Positions 17,623 to 24,803 of a stretch of DNA of 64,000 nucleotides are shown piece by piece. Position numbers and translations under genes: made by a program. How positions within the stretch are numbered: position 1 is the stretch's first letter; each line of letters opens with the position of its first letter. Below the pieces are notes generated by a model that saw nothing but the letters and a program-made list of their open reading frames with translations, did no database searches and was not told the origin of the DNA. Source of the stretch: Rhodoferax sp. (GTDB lineage Bacteria; Pseudomonadota; Gammaproteobacteria; Burkholderiales; Burkholderiaceae_C); contig JACKLK010000006.1 of the NCBI GenBank assembly GCA_024236015.1, positions 124,001 to 188,000 on the forward strand, given 5' to 3'.

Positions 17623-17850
17623 TCACTTCGCCGGTTCAATCGTCGCCTTCGGCCCACCCTTTTTCCCGTCTTTCATCTCCGTCACCTTGTAGACGGCGCC
17701 GGTCTTGTCGTATGTCGTCCATGCACCCACCTGGAGGCCGTCTCGGAAGCTGCCGGATCGCATCCGGGTGCCGTCGGTGCGGAACCATTCCCAGTAGCCC
17801 AACGGCGTGTTGCCGATGACCTGTCCCTTTGCCCAAAGGGAAGCAAACTG
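17623..17850 (-). pseudogene. Remnant of a YwqK/MORN-type antitoxin-like protein
   Basis: A frame not closed until TGA at 17623-17625 encodes about 75 residues with the YwqK-type pattern: LWAKGQV, GYWEWFRTDGTRMRSG, GAWTTYDKTG and VYKVTEMKDG. This is the aromatic-rich MORN-like repeat of the toxin-antitoxin YwqK family. There is no start codon: an in-frame TAA lies at 17851-17853, immediately upstream of the first preserved codons, so the N-terminus is lost. A perfect hairpin (TCCCTTTG-GG-CAAAGGGA) overlaps its first codons. Confidence 0.7.
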
Positions 17851-18097
17851 TTAGGCCGCATGTTGTTCATTGGCGAGCTTGCGGTCTTGCCACTGAAGTA
17901 CGGCGCTGTGTGCCGCAAGCAAGGCCAACGGCACAGAGACTCCGCAGCGGTCTGTCCCTGCTCACACACATTGGGTGCATCGAGGGGTCAGGCAGCATGC
18001 GTCGCATTGACATTCTTGTCGTAGCGCGTAGCGCGTAGCGATAGCGCGGTATGGCTTGAACCGAGGAATCGCGCGGCACGTAGGCTGAGGCCCATGT
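17851..18097. other. Left edge of accessory island, no intact gene
   Basis: A GTTAGGC heptamer (17850-17856), the consensus of an integron attC inner core, sits at the left edge. On the minus strand the bases just before it read as a short frame ending QDRKLANEQHAA at the TAA, possibly the end of a lost cassette gene. Tandem GTAGCGC heptamers lie at about 18021-18040. I cannot support an intact gene here. Confidence 0.4.
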
Positions 18098-18127
18098 TTG
18101 ACATGCAGTAATTTACCTGCATATAAT
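18098..18127 (+). promoter_or_regulatory. Consensus sigma-70 promoter with internal palindromic operator
   Basis: TTGACA (18098-18103) and TATAAT (18122-18127) are both perfect consensus hexamers, 18 bases apart. An inverted repeat ATGCAG (18103-18108) / CTGCAT (18117-18122) fills the spacer, so a dimeric repressor bound there would block RNA polymerase. The ArsR-family gene starts at 18151, giving a leader of about 17 bases with no Shine-Dalgarno. Autoregulation by that ArsR protein is inferred. Confidence 0.85.
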
Positions 18128-18150
18128 TTTCCCACGCACAAACACGACAA

Positions 18151-18465
18151 ATGGACGCTGACAAGATCTTCAAGGCGCTGGGTGACCCGACACGCAGAAG
18201 GGTGCTCGACCTGCTGTACGAGCAGAACGGGCAGACGCTGGGTGAGCTTTGCCAGCACCTGGATATGGCACGGCAATCGGCCACCCAGCACATCGGGATC
18301 CTCGAGGAGGCCAACCTGGTGAGCACCGTCTGGCGTGGCCGGGAGAAGCTGCATTTCATCAACCCGGTGCCGCTGCACGAGGTCTACGAGCGGTGGGTGC
18401 GGAAATTCGAACGCGAGCGGCTCAGCCTGCTCCACGACCTGAAGAAGAAACTTGAAGGAGAGTAA
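18151..18465 (+). CDS. ArsR/SmtB-family transcriptional regulator
   Basis: A 104-aa winged-helix protein. The HTH is LGELCQHLDMARQSATQHIG and the start, KIFKALGDPTRRRVLDLL, is typical of the ArsR group paired with SRPBCC proteins. There are no metal-binding Cys pairs (such as the ELCVCDL motif of arsenic sensors), so it probably does not sense metal. It lies two bases upstream of an AHSA1/SRPBCC gene, the classic SdpR-like pairing. The palindrome in its promoter is its probable operator. The leader lacks a ribosome-binding site, so translation may start by a near-leaderless mechanism. Confidence 0.92.
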   Translation: MDADKIFKALGDPTRRRVLDLLYEQNGQTLGELCQHLDMARQSATQHIGILEEANLVSTVWRGREKLHFINPVPLHEVYERWVRKFERERLSLLHDLKKKLEGE

Positions 18466-18467
18466 CC

Positions 18468-18950
18468 ATGGCTACGGAAAAGATTCGCTTCGTTTATGTA
18501 ACCTACATCCGCTCGACGTCGGAGAAGGTGTTCGAGGCCATTACGAAACCGGAGATCGCGCGGCGCTACTGGGGCCACGAGAACGTCTCCGACTGGAAGC
18601 CCGGATCGACCTGGGAGCACGTGCGCGCCGACGAGCAGCGCACGGTCAATGTGGTGGGCAAGGTGGTCGAAGTCGCGCCGCCGACGCGCTTGGTGATTAC
18701 TTGGGCGAGCCCTTCGCAGGCGGGCGATCCGGCCGCTTACAGCCGCGTGAGCTTCAGCATCGAGGCGTACGAGGACATGGTGCGGCTGACCGTCACCCAC
18801 GACGAACTCGAGGCCGGCAGCGGGATGGCCAAGGGCATCCAGCAAGGCTGGCCGATCGTACTGTCCAGCCTGAAGTCCTTGCTGGAAACCGGGCAGGGCA
18901 TCGACGTCTTCGCCAAGCCGAAGGCGGCCTCAAGCGGGAGCGGTTCATGA
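18468..18950 (+). CDS. SRPBCC/AHSA1-domain protein paired with ArsR
   Basis: A 160-aa START-fold protein. It opens with RFVYVTYIRSTSEKVFEAI, includes RYWGHENVSDWKPGS, and ends with a long helix GMAKGIQQGWPIVLSSLKSLL followed by a flexible tail. In this type of ArsR-SRPBCC pair the partner is thought to bind a ligand or act as an immunity/anti-repressor protein. The preceding gene stops at 18465, and this gene's stop TGA overlaps the next gene's ATG (18947), so the three are one transcript. Confidence 0.88.
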   Translation: MATEKIRFVYVTYIRSTSEKVFEAITKPEIARRYWGHENVSDWKPGSTWEHVRADEQRTVNVVGKVVEVAPPTRLVITWASPSQAGDPAAYSRVSFSIEAYEDMVRLTVTHDELEAGSGMAKGIQQGWPIVLSSLKSLLETGQGIDVFAKPKAASSGSGS

Positions 18951-19713
18951 AGATCGGAATCATCGGCGCCGGGAACATCGGCTCCACTCTTGCACGAAAA
19001 CTCGTCAAGGCGGGACATTCCGTTTTCATCGCCAACTCCAGAGGACCCGACACGCTGAAGAGGCTCGCCGACGAGACGGGGGCGAAGGCGGTATCGGCGC
19101 GGGAAGCCGTGCAGGGCGTGAATGTCGTGATCCTGTCGATTCCCTTTGCCAAGCTGCCGCTCCTGAAGGAAATCATCGCCAGATTGCCGGATGACGTGGT
19201 CGTTGCCGACACCTCGAACTACTTTCCGGTTCGCGATGGACAGATTCCCGCGATTGACGGCGGTCAGGTCGAGAGCTTGTGGGTGTCCGAGCAAGTCGGC
19301 CATCCCGTGATCAAGGCCTGGAACAACGTCCTCGCCGTAGTCTTGGCCGGCAAGGGCTGCCCGAAGGGTCCGAAGGACGGATCGCGCTCTCGGTGGCGGG
19401 CGACAACCCGGCGGCCAGGAACCTTGTCATGTCGCTCGTCGAGGACACCGGATTCGACGCGATTGACGGTGGCTCTCTCGCCGAGTCGTGGAGACAGCAA
19501 CCCATTACCCGGGCCTACTGCTCGGAGCTCACGGCCGACGAATTGCGCGCCGCACTGACGGCCGCCAACCGGATGCGTGCCCCACAGCTGCGCGAGGAGA
19601 TGGTCAAAGAGTTCATGGCGCTCGGTGACAAGATCACCACGGAGGACATCGTGCGCTTGCATCGGGCCGCAAGCGGCAAGGCCATCGCCCAGTCGAAGGT
19701 GGCCGAGCCGCTC
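18947..19713 (+). pseudogene. Frameshifted F420/NADPH-dependent oxidoreductase-like gene
   Basis: The N-terminal half has the dinucleotide loop KIGIIGAGNIGSTLARKL and runs in frame to about 19354. Family-like sequence (LPEGSEGRIALSVAGDN) then continues in another frame to the end. The shift maps to the GGG run at 19354-19356: adding one G restores a single reading frame. The second half has no stop before the next gene's ATG at 19714, so it reads straight into the GFA-family protein. Intact members reduce small molecules using NADPH and sometimes F420. A sequencing error in the G run is the main alternative. Confidence 0.8.
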
Positions 19714-20130
19714 ATGAACCAGCCTTACACCGGTGGATGCGCGTGCGGCGCGATCCGCTACGCGACCAGGCACGCCCCCGTTTTCCAGAACCACTGCCAG
19801 TGCCGCGATTGCCAGCGGCGAAGCGGCACCGGGCACGGCTCCTACCTGACCTTTCCCGCACGCGCCGAGATGACGATCACCGGTGAGCCGACACACTGGG
19901 AGGTCGCGGGTGACAGCGGCAACATGAAGATCCACGGCTTCTGCCCGGTTTGCGGAACGCAGGTCTACCTGCGCTTTGCCGCGATGCCGGAGCTGATCGC
20001 GGTTCCTGCGGGCAGCCTGGACGAGCCGGGCCGCTTCGAGCCGCAGGTGCTTACCTACAGGGTCCGCGCGCTGGCGTGGGACGCCATGGATCCCTCGTTG
20101 CAGTCATTCGAGCGGATGCCGCCCGGCTAG
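19714..20130 (+). CDS. GFA/CENP-V-family zinc-binding protein
   Basis: A 138-aa protein from the ATG at 19714 (weak AGGTGG site upstream). The zinc ligands of the GFA fold are visible: GGCACGAIRY near the start (CxC), NHCQCRDCQRRSG (CxxC type) and GFCPVCGTQ. The family includes glutathione-dependent formaldehyde-activating enzyme, but most members are uncharacterised. It is the last gene of the ArsR operon and is fused in frame to the broken upstream gene, so a longer product is possible if translation starts upstream. Confidence 0.88.
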   Translation: MNQPYTGGCACGAIRYATRHAPVFQNHCQCRDCQRRSGTGHGSYLTFPARAEMTITGEPTHWEVAGDSGNMKIHGFCPVCGTQVYLRFAAMPELIAVPAGSLDEPGRFEPQVLTYRVRALAWDAMDPSLQSFERMPPG

Positions 20131-20153
20131 CTGTGCCGGCAGCCCTTCGTGCT

Positions 20154-20211
20154 GCATAACGCTGCTGCCTGTTCGCGACGAGTGAGGAGGCATCACCGTC
20201 GCTGCTCAGAC
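20154..20211 (-). repeat. Degenerate integron attC-like site
   Basis: Downstream of the LysE cassette gene, minus-strand bases end in GTTATGC (rc of GCATAAC at 20154-20160), with an internal GCGACG/CGTCGC stem. The other outer core (GTCTGAG) matches the RYYYAAC consensus poorly. It is supported mainly by position and stem. Confidence 0.4.
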
Positions 20212-20831
20212 AGTGCCAAACGAATGCCCAGACCTATAAGCACGCTACCCAGAGAGCGGTCCAACCACAAGGACGCCGTCGGATTGGCTCGGAAGAAATT
20301 GGTTGCCTTCGATGCGACCAGAACGAAGCAGGCTTCGACGACGATTGCGACGCAGATTACGAGCGTACCGAGCATGACAAGCTGCAGCGGCTCGCTACCG
20401 TGCCCTGGCCTCACAAACTGCGGCAGAAACGCCATGAAGAACACGGCAACCTTCGGATTCAGAACGTCAATCAACACACCTTGGCGGAAGGCTTTCCATA
20501 GTGACACATCAGTTTCAGAGTCTTTGGCTACGTTGAACGTTGCACCAGCGGAGCGCAGCGATTGAATACCCAGGTAGATGAGGTATGCCGCCCCGAGGTA
20601 CTTCACGACGGTGAACGCAGTCGCGGAAGTTGAAAGGATTGCCGAAAGTCCGATGGATGCAGCCAGGACGTGTACAAACGCTCCAGTGCAGACTCCGGCC
20701 GCTGAGGCGAGTCCGACTCGGCGTCCATGTGCGACGGACCGCGAAAGTATGTAGATCAGGTCTGGACCGGGCGAGAGATTGAGCGCAAGTGCCGCCGAGA
20801 AGAAGACGAGCCAGTAGGTGAGATCGACCAC
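20193..20831 (-). CDS. LysE/RhtB-family exporter in an integron-like cassette
   Basis: A 212-aa six-helix membrane protein with the family motif LSPGPDLIYILSRS, and VLIDVLNPKVAVFF in the middle. The start is a GTG at 20831 with AAGGAAG seven bases upstream, and it begins only about 17 bases after a GTTAGGC attC end (20848). GC content is clearly lower than in the flanking core genes. It probably exports amino acids such as homoserine or threonine derivatives. The gene sits between an upstream attC and a degenerate one downstream, the layout of a mobile gene cassette. Confidence 0.88.
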   Translation of the reverse strand: MVDLTYWLVFFSAALALNLSPGPDLIYILSRSVAHGRRVGLASAAGVCTGAFVHVLAASIGLSAILSTSATAFTVVKYLGAAYLIYLGIQSLRSAGATFNVAKDSETDVSLWKAFRQGVLIDVLNPKVAVFFMAFLPQFVRPGHGSEPLQLVMLGTLVICVAIVVEACFVLVASKATNFFRANPTASLWLDRSLGSVLIGLGIRLALSEQRR

Positions 20832-20847
20832 AGTTCTTCCTTGTGAT

Positions 20848-20919
20848 GCCTAACGAGTTGAGGCGGGACCAGCGGCAAGCAGCTTGCCGTTGGGCCTCGC
20901 CTCGAGCGAGGGGCTAGGC
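20848..20919 (-). repeat. Integron attC site (72 bp)
   Basis: On the minus strand it opens GCCTAGC, spacer CCCTC, GCTCGAGGC, has a central CGGCAAG/CTTGCCG stem, then CTCAACTC and closes with GTTAGGC. The order R''-L''-L'-R' and the spacing match known attC sites. It begins about 26 bases after the epimerase stop and ends just before the LysE start. Confidence 0.75.
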
Positions 20920-20945
20920 TTCATGTCGCGCATGAGTTTGCGCGT

Positions 20946-21839
20946 TTATTCTTCTGCCAACCAGTGAGATTTGGGCGGTAGTACTTCAAGTGACCTTCTG
21001 TCCAACTGTGCGAGAACCTCTTCGAAGCCGTACTTGGCACGCCACTTCAGTTCACTCATGGCTAGAGATGGAGAGTAAATTCGGTCTATCGAACTAGGTA
21101 GATTCCACCTGCGGCGCCGGAATGCGGCGGTTAGTTCAGGGCATCGAATTTCGATAACGTCTTGGGCGTTCGTCATCAGGAGATATCTGTCTTCATGCAA
21201 GAACGGCGTGCTCCCTGAGACTACAAAGCGGCGTATGCCACTTGCTGGCGACGTAGCGGCTAGTGCGTGTGCATCGGCCACGTCGCGAACGTCTACACCC
21301 CTGTGTAGTCGATACGCGGCCATGATCGGTGCCGGCTCCGGAAAGCACCTCGACATACGGATCACCGTCACTGGTAATGCGGTTGTCGCAGCGATGCTTT
21401 CCAGCATCGACTCTGCCTTGAGTTTTGTTTGATGATAGACCGTTCGAGGATGAGGAATCGTGGCTTCATCAATCCAAGCTGCTTGGTCGTTCTGTGTAGA
21501 GGCCGAGCCATACAGCGCAGTCGTGCTGGTGAATACAAAGCTTCTGACCCCAGCCTCGACGGCCATTCGAGCAAGAGCTTCTGTGGCGGTCACGTTCACC
21601 GTCTCGAATGCCTCCTCACTCAAGTGTTCTACGTGCGGCGCGTGTACTGCAGCAATGTGAATCACAGCATCAACCCCGTGCAGCGCCGTTCGAAGTCGCG
21701 CGGATTCCGTGATCGAAGCCACTACGTCAGTTGTTGACGACGGAGAAGTGTCAAGACCGACAACTTCGTGTTCAGACGCAAGCGCGATTTAGGTCGCGCG
21801 GCCGACTCTTCCTGCGGCGCCGGTAATGAGGATTTTCAT
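20946..21839 (-). pseudogene. NAD-dependent epimerase/dehydratase, early nonsense codon
   Basis: Translation from the ATG at 21839 gives KILITGAAGRVGRAT and then TAA (21789-21791); the frame continues open for another 280 codons. The downstream part contains VIHIAAVHAPH, SFVFTSTTALYG and the catalytic YHQTK of extended SDRs. Gene callers would start at a later Met (21722), which lacks the glycine-rich NAD loop and so would not give a working enzyme. The ATG lies three bases after the preceding attC end. Low GC, cassette-like. Read-through or suppression is possible but not indicated. Confidence 0.82.
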
Positions 21840-21842
21840 GAA

Positions 21843-21929
21843 GCCTCACGCCGAAGATGACCGGCACGCAACATGATCCGTGAAGCGGGAGTCTGATGTT
21901 GCGTGTCCGTGTCGAGAGATCCGTTATAC
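21843..21929 (-). repeat. Integron attC-like site (87 bp)
   Basis: On the minus strand it runs from GTATAAC to GTGAGGC, with a long central stem (GGACACGCAACATC pairing with GATCATGTTGCGTGCC). The right core differs from GTTRRRY by one base. It begins about 25 bases after the toxin stop and ends three bases before the epimerase ATG. Confidence 0.65.
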
Positions 21930-22191
21930 GTCGTCATGGCACATTCACCATTCCTTACTTCCGGCCGGACCAATAGCCGGGACGGCGGTGTTGATGCCCA
22001 ACAACAAGTATGCGGATGTCTTGGCCGGTGCTGCTATAGATCAACGAATACGGGAAACGCCTGAGTGGAAAGCTGCGCCTACGTCCAGAAGTGAGGGTGC
22101 CGAAGCCATGATTCGAAGCCAGCAGAGTAGCGACACGCTCAAACTCCGCAAGTGAATCGCCCCGGGTTTCGTGGAGGCCAGTTGGTTTAAG

Positions 22192-23070
22192 TCAGGCCGT
22201 CTGTTCGACCTGACGCTGGGACTGCCGATAGAAATTGCTCTCTGCCTCGGCAGGTGGAATGTACCCGAGTGACTCCATCAGTCGGATGTTATTGAACCAG
22301 TGGACCCATTGCAAGGTTGCCAGTTCCACGGACTCCTTGGTTTTCCAGGGAGCCCGGCGGCGGATCAGCTCGGTCTTGTACAGACCGTTGATCGTCTCGG
22401 CCAGGGCGTTGTCGTAGCTGTCGCCACGGCTGCCGACTGAAGGTTCTATGCCCGCCTCGGCAAGTCGCTCGGTGTACCGAATGGACACATATTGCGACCC
22501 ACGATCCGAGTGATGTACCAAGGCATCATCGAGACCGGGCCGGCGGTCGTACAAGGCCTGCTCCAGCGCGTCGAGCACGAAGTCCGTTTGCATCGAACTG
22601 CTGACCCGCCAGCCCACGATGCGACGGGCGAACACGTCAATGACGAAAGCCACGTACAACCAGCCCTGCCAGGTCGAGACGTACGTGAAGTCCGACACCC
22701 AGAGTTGGTTCGGCCGCTCGGCATTGAATTGCCGATTGACGCGATCCAGCGGGCACGGTACCGACGTGTCTGGCATGGTGGTTCGCACCACCTTGCCTCG
22801 ACGGGCGCCCTGCAGGCCCAGACGCTTCATCAGTCGCTCGACCGTGCAGCGCGCCACCGTGATGCCTTCCCGATTCATTTGCTTCCAGACCTTGTCTGCG
22901 CCGTAGACCTGCATGTTGGCGTGCCAGACACGTTGAACGTTCGGCGCCAGCTTGTCGTCGCGCTGCGCCCGTTCGCAACGCAGTGTCGGATTGCGACGCT
23001 GTGCGGCGTGGCGCCGATAACCAGACGGGGCGATCTGCAAGACTCTGCAGATCGGCTCGATCCCGTACAC
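22192..23070 (-). CDS. IS3-family transposase OrfB (DDE integrase domain)
   Basis: The catalytic half of the transposase. HTH_21-like sequence (VYGADKVWKQMNREG) is followed by an rve integrase core. The acidic triad is visible as WVSDFTYV (D), HHSDRGSQY (D) and DNALAETING (E). The frame continues upstream without a stop beyond the GTG at 23070 to the OrfA overlap. The functional protein is expected to be an OrfAB fusion made by -1 frameshifting on the TTTTTTC run (minus strand, 23133-23139). Confidence 0.95.
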   Translation of the reverse strand: MYGIEPICRVLQIAPSGYRRHAAQRRNPTLRCERAQRDDKLAPNVQRVWHANMQVYGADKVWKQMNREGITVARCTVERLMKRLGLQGARRGKVVRTTMPDTSVPCPLDRVNRQFNAERPNQLWVSDFTYVSTWQGWLYVAFVIDVFARRIVGWRVSSSMQTDFVLDALEQALYDRRPGLDDALVHHSDRGSQYVSIRYTERLAEAGIEPSVGSRGDSYDNALAETINGLYKTELIRRRAPWKTKESVELATLQWVHWFNNIRLMESLGYIPPAEAESNFYRQSQRQVEQTA

Positions 23071-23096
23071 ATCCCGAAATTGGTCGATGTAGGCCT

Positions 23097-23429
23097 TCAG
23101 GACTTGAGTCGGCGGTCGAGCTCCGCCTGGGCGAAAAAAGCGCTTGCCGTCTTGAGAATGTCATTGGCCCGGCGCAGTTCCTTGACCTCGCGCTCCAGGG
23201 CCTTGATGCGCTCCCGTTCGGCCGTACTGACGCCATCGCGCGTTCCCGTATCAACTTCGTATCGCTTGACCCATTCCAGCAAGGTTTGGGGTACGCATCC
23301 GATCTTGGGCGCAATCGACTCCACTGCCGCCCATAACGACGGGTACTCGCCTCGATGTTCTTGCACCAGGCGCACCGCGCGTTCGCGCATCTCCGGTGAA
23401 AACTTGTTCGACTTCTTCGTGTTGTTCAT
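23097..23429 (-). CDS. IS3-family transposase OrfA (HTH_Tnp_1)
   Basis: A 110-aa protein with an N-terminal HTH (FSPEMRERAVRLVQEHRGEY, IGCVPQTLLEWVKRYEVD) and a C-terminal leucine-zipper-like coiled coil (ERERIKALEREVKELRRAN). It binds the terminal repeats. Its codons GCT TTT TTC near the end provide the slippery site that lets ribosomes shift into orfB. The start ATG lies about 50 bases inside the right inverted repeat. Confidence 0.95.
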   Translation of the reverse strand: MNNTKKSNKFSPEMRERAVRLVQEHRGEYPSLWAAVESIAPKIGCVPQTLLEWVKRYEVDTGTRDGVSTAERERIKALEREVKELRRANDILKTASAFFAQAELDRRLKS

Positions 23430-23575
23430 GGCTCCATCTTCTCAAAGGTTGGAGCCTCCTCAAAACCCGGGGCGATTCACAAGAAAGGCACGAGCTAGAC
23501 CGACTCCGCCTTGCTCCCGATAGAACGCAAGTGCTTCCTCAAGCTCCTTCGTCGCTTCGGGATGAAGGGAGTAAG

Positions 23576-23800
23576 TCACCGAAGCTCTGCGCGCAGACGG
23601 GCAAGAACTTCCGCGCCTGGCACGGTGGCAACTTTACCTTCATCGACCTCGGCATCACGGCGTTCGGCTTCGATCGCCCACGCTTCTTCAATCTCAGCAT
23701 CAGTTCCCAAACTCGCGATCAGGCGGTCGAGCAGGTGCGAACGTGCGCCTGCGGGCAATTTCAGTACTTCTGCCTCGAGAGTGTCGAGTGGTATGGACAT
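23576..23800 (-). CDS. Addiction-module antitoxin (TIGR02574-type)
   Basis: A 74-aa protein with the pattern of the small antitoxin family: LDTLEAEVLKLPAGARSHLL, then LIASLGTDAEIEEAW and a C-terminal VPGAEVLARLRAEL. A strong ribosome site GGAGGT precedes the ATG at 23800. It overlaps the toxin by GTGA (translational coupling), and the toxin is disrupted by the IS3 element. Antitoxin genes of this kind are common stabilising cassettes in integron arrays. Here it persists as an orphan. Confidence 0.85.
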   Translation of the reverse strand: MSIPLDTLEAEVLKLPAGARSHLLDRLIASLGTDAEIEEAWAIEAERRDAEVDEGKVATVPGAEVLARLRAELR

Positions 23801-23879
23801 ATGACCTCCAAATTCGCGCGATACCTGAAGCTTGCCACAAACTGCGGGGGAGTGTTATGACTTTCAGGTTGTCGCCAAC

Positions 23880-23937
23880 GTATAACGCCGCCGCTCAGCC
23901 GACGCCGACGGAGGTCGGATGCAGCGGCCTGTTATGC
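23880..23937 (-). repeat. Integron attC site (58 bp)
   Basis: On the minus strand it runs from GCATAAC to GTTATAC, with GCCGCT/AGCGGC and CCGAC/GTCGG arms around a short loop. It overlaps the last codons of the GNAT gene, whose C-terminus is encoded by the site, a common feature of cassettes. The antitoxin cassette follows. Confidence 0.8.
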
Positions 23938-24461
23938 CTGCTTTTCACAAGCGTCATATGAACTCCGTCGTGATACTTACCATCAAGGCACACAGCTTCA
24001 GACTCAATTCCGTACTCCACAAACCCCATTACTGTGTACAGCGTGATTGCCGGTTCGTTTGGCACGTACACCTGCAAGTTCACGCGATGCACACCGTTGT
24101 CGAAGGCGTGTTGAAGTGCGGTTTCTACAACCTGCCGGCTTAGGCCTCGGCGACGATACCGAGGTGAAGTGAAAACGCCCCACATCACCATTTTGTGGTG
24201 CGATGACGGAAACTGGCCTGCACGGCTAACGGCCGCGGTTCCGGCAAGCTCGCCCTCGACAAAGCTACCGAACACAGCGTTTGGAAGAGGCGAAGAGAGC
24301 TGCGCTCGAAAGCCATCCAACGTGCGACTAAGTTCTTCCTCAAACGTCAAGCCCATTGGCACGGGGTTTTCTCGTGTGACTTCCCGCCGCAAGGCCGAAA
24401 ACGCCGCAGCGTCATCAGCGCCAAGACGACGAATCTTCATTGGCTGTGCAACTTGGTTCAT
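23895..24461 (-). CDS. GNAT-family N-acetyltransferase in a cassette
   Basis: A 188-aa protein starting at the ATG at 24461, only three bases after a GTTATGC attC-type core (24465-24471). It contains MKIRRLGADDAAAFSALR at the N-terminus and the acetyl-CoA loop YRRRGLSRQVVETAL. C-terminal residues from about 176 (HNRPLHPTSVGVG) are encoded by the attC site. GNAT proteins acetylate amines, including antibiotics and protein N-termini; the acceptor here is unknown. GC is lower than the core genome. Confidence 0.9.
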   Translation of the reverse strand: MNQVAQPMKIRRLGADDAAAFSALRREVTRENPVPMGLTFEEELSRTLDGFRAQLSSPLPNAVFGSFVEGELAGTAAVSRAGQFPSSHHKMVMWGVFTSPRYRRRGLSRQVVETALQHAFDNGVHRVNLQVYVPNEPAITLYTVMGFVEYGIESEAVCLDGKYHDGVHMTLVKSRHNRPLHPTSVGVG

Positions 24462-24464
24462 AGG

Positions 24465-24803
24465 GCATAACGCAATGTAAGTCTCACTGCCTGTCGGATA
24501 CCGTGGCGTCTTCGGAATACAACTGTCATCACTCCCTCCCGATCGTGGCTTCTGCATTCACTGCCGGGCGAAGTGTCTGCTTTTCTTGCAGCATTAAAAA
24601 TTCGACAAACCCGGCAACGCGATTCTGTACGAATGACCGTCAATCGGGTACGGCGCGAGATATATGGCGTCGCTTGTCCGCAACGTTTCCCACGCTGAAG
24701 GACCCGTCAGCGCGACGAGGGGGCGGTCGGGCGGAGCAGGACGGTCCGCAGGCGTGGCGCGTTCCTTTGCTTGCGCCTCCTGTGCCAAAGGCCGATCTGC
24801 CGA
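24465..24803. other. Right edge of accessory island, half attC site and no gene
   Basis: GCATAAC (24465-24471, R' of the site before the GNAT gene) is present, but I find no matching outer core within the next 150 bases, so the site is truncated or an attI-like end. No integrase gene is present. Open frames here lack starts and family features. At 24804 the core-like aminotransferase gene ends. Confidence 0.5.

Larger units (their letters stand above)
22153..23479 (-). mobile_element. Complete IS3-family insertion sequence (1327 bp)
   Basis: The ends are imperfect inverted repeats starting TGAATCGCCCCGGGTTT on both sides and matching over about 26 bases. Direct repeats CAAG flank it (22149-22152 and 23480-23483). 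It contains orfA and orfB in the usual -1 overlapping frames. All features of an intact, recently inserted element are present; there is no decay. Confidence 0.95.
21955..23579 (-). pseudogene. RelE/ParE-type toxin gene split by an IS3 element
   Basis: The 5' part (23480-23579) encodes 33 residues, starting at a GTG whose GTGA overlaps the antitoxin stop: TYSLHPEATKELEEALAFY. The 3' part (21955-22152) encodes AEFERVATLLAS, FPYSLIYSS and GHQHRRPGYW before TAA. Removing the IS (22153-23479) and one copy of the 4-bp CAAG duplication joins them in perfect frame into a 97-aa ParE/RelE-superfamily toxin. The toxin is therefore inactivated while its antitoxin is intact. The C-terminal RRxPxYW motif is typical of the family. 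Confidence 0.9.

Noticed and set aside
17850..17856. GTTAGGC as proof of a complete attC site at the left border
   Set aside because: No matching outer core at a suitable distance could be found; noted only as a half site.
22153..23479. Reading the IS3 element as part of a composite transposon
   Set aside because: Only one copy is present in the window; the target duplication shows a simple single insertion.
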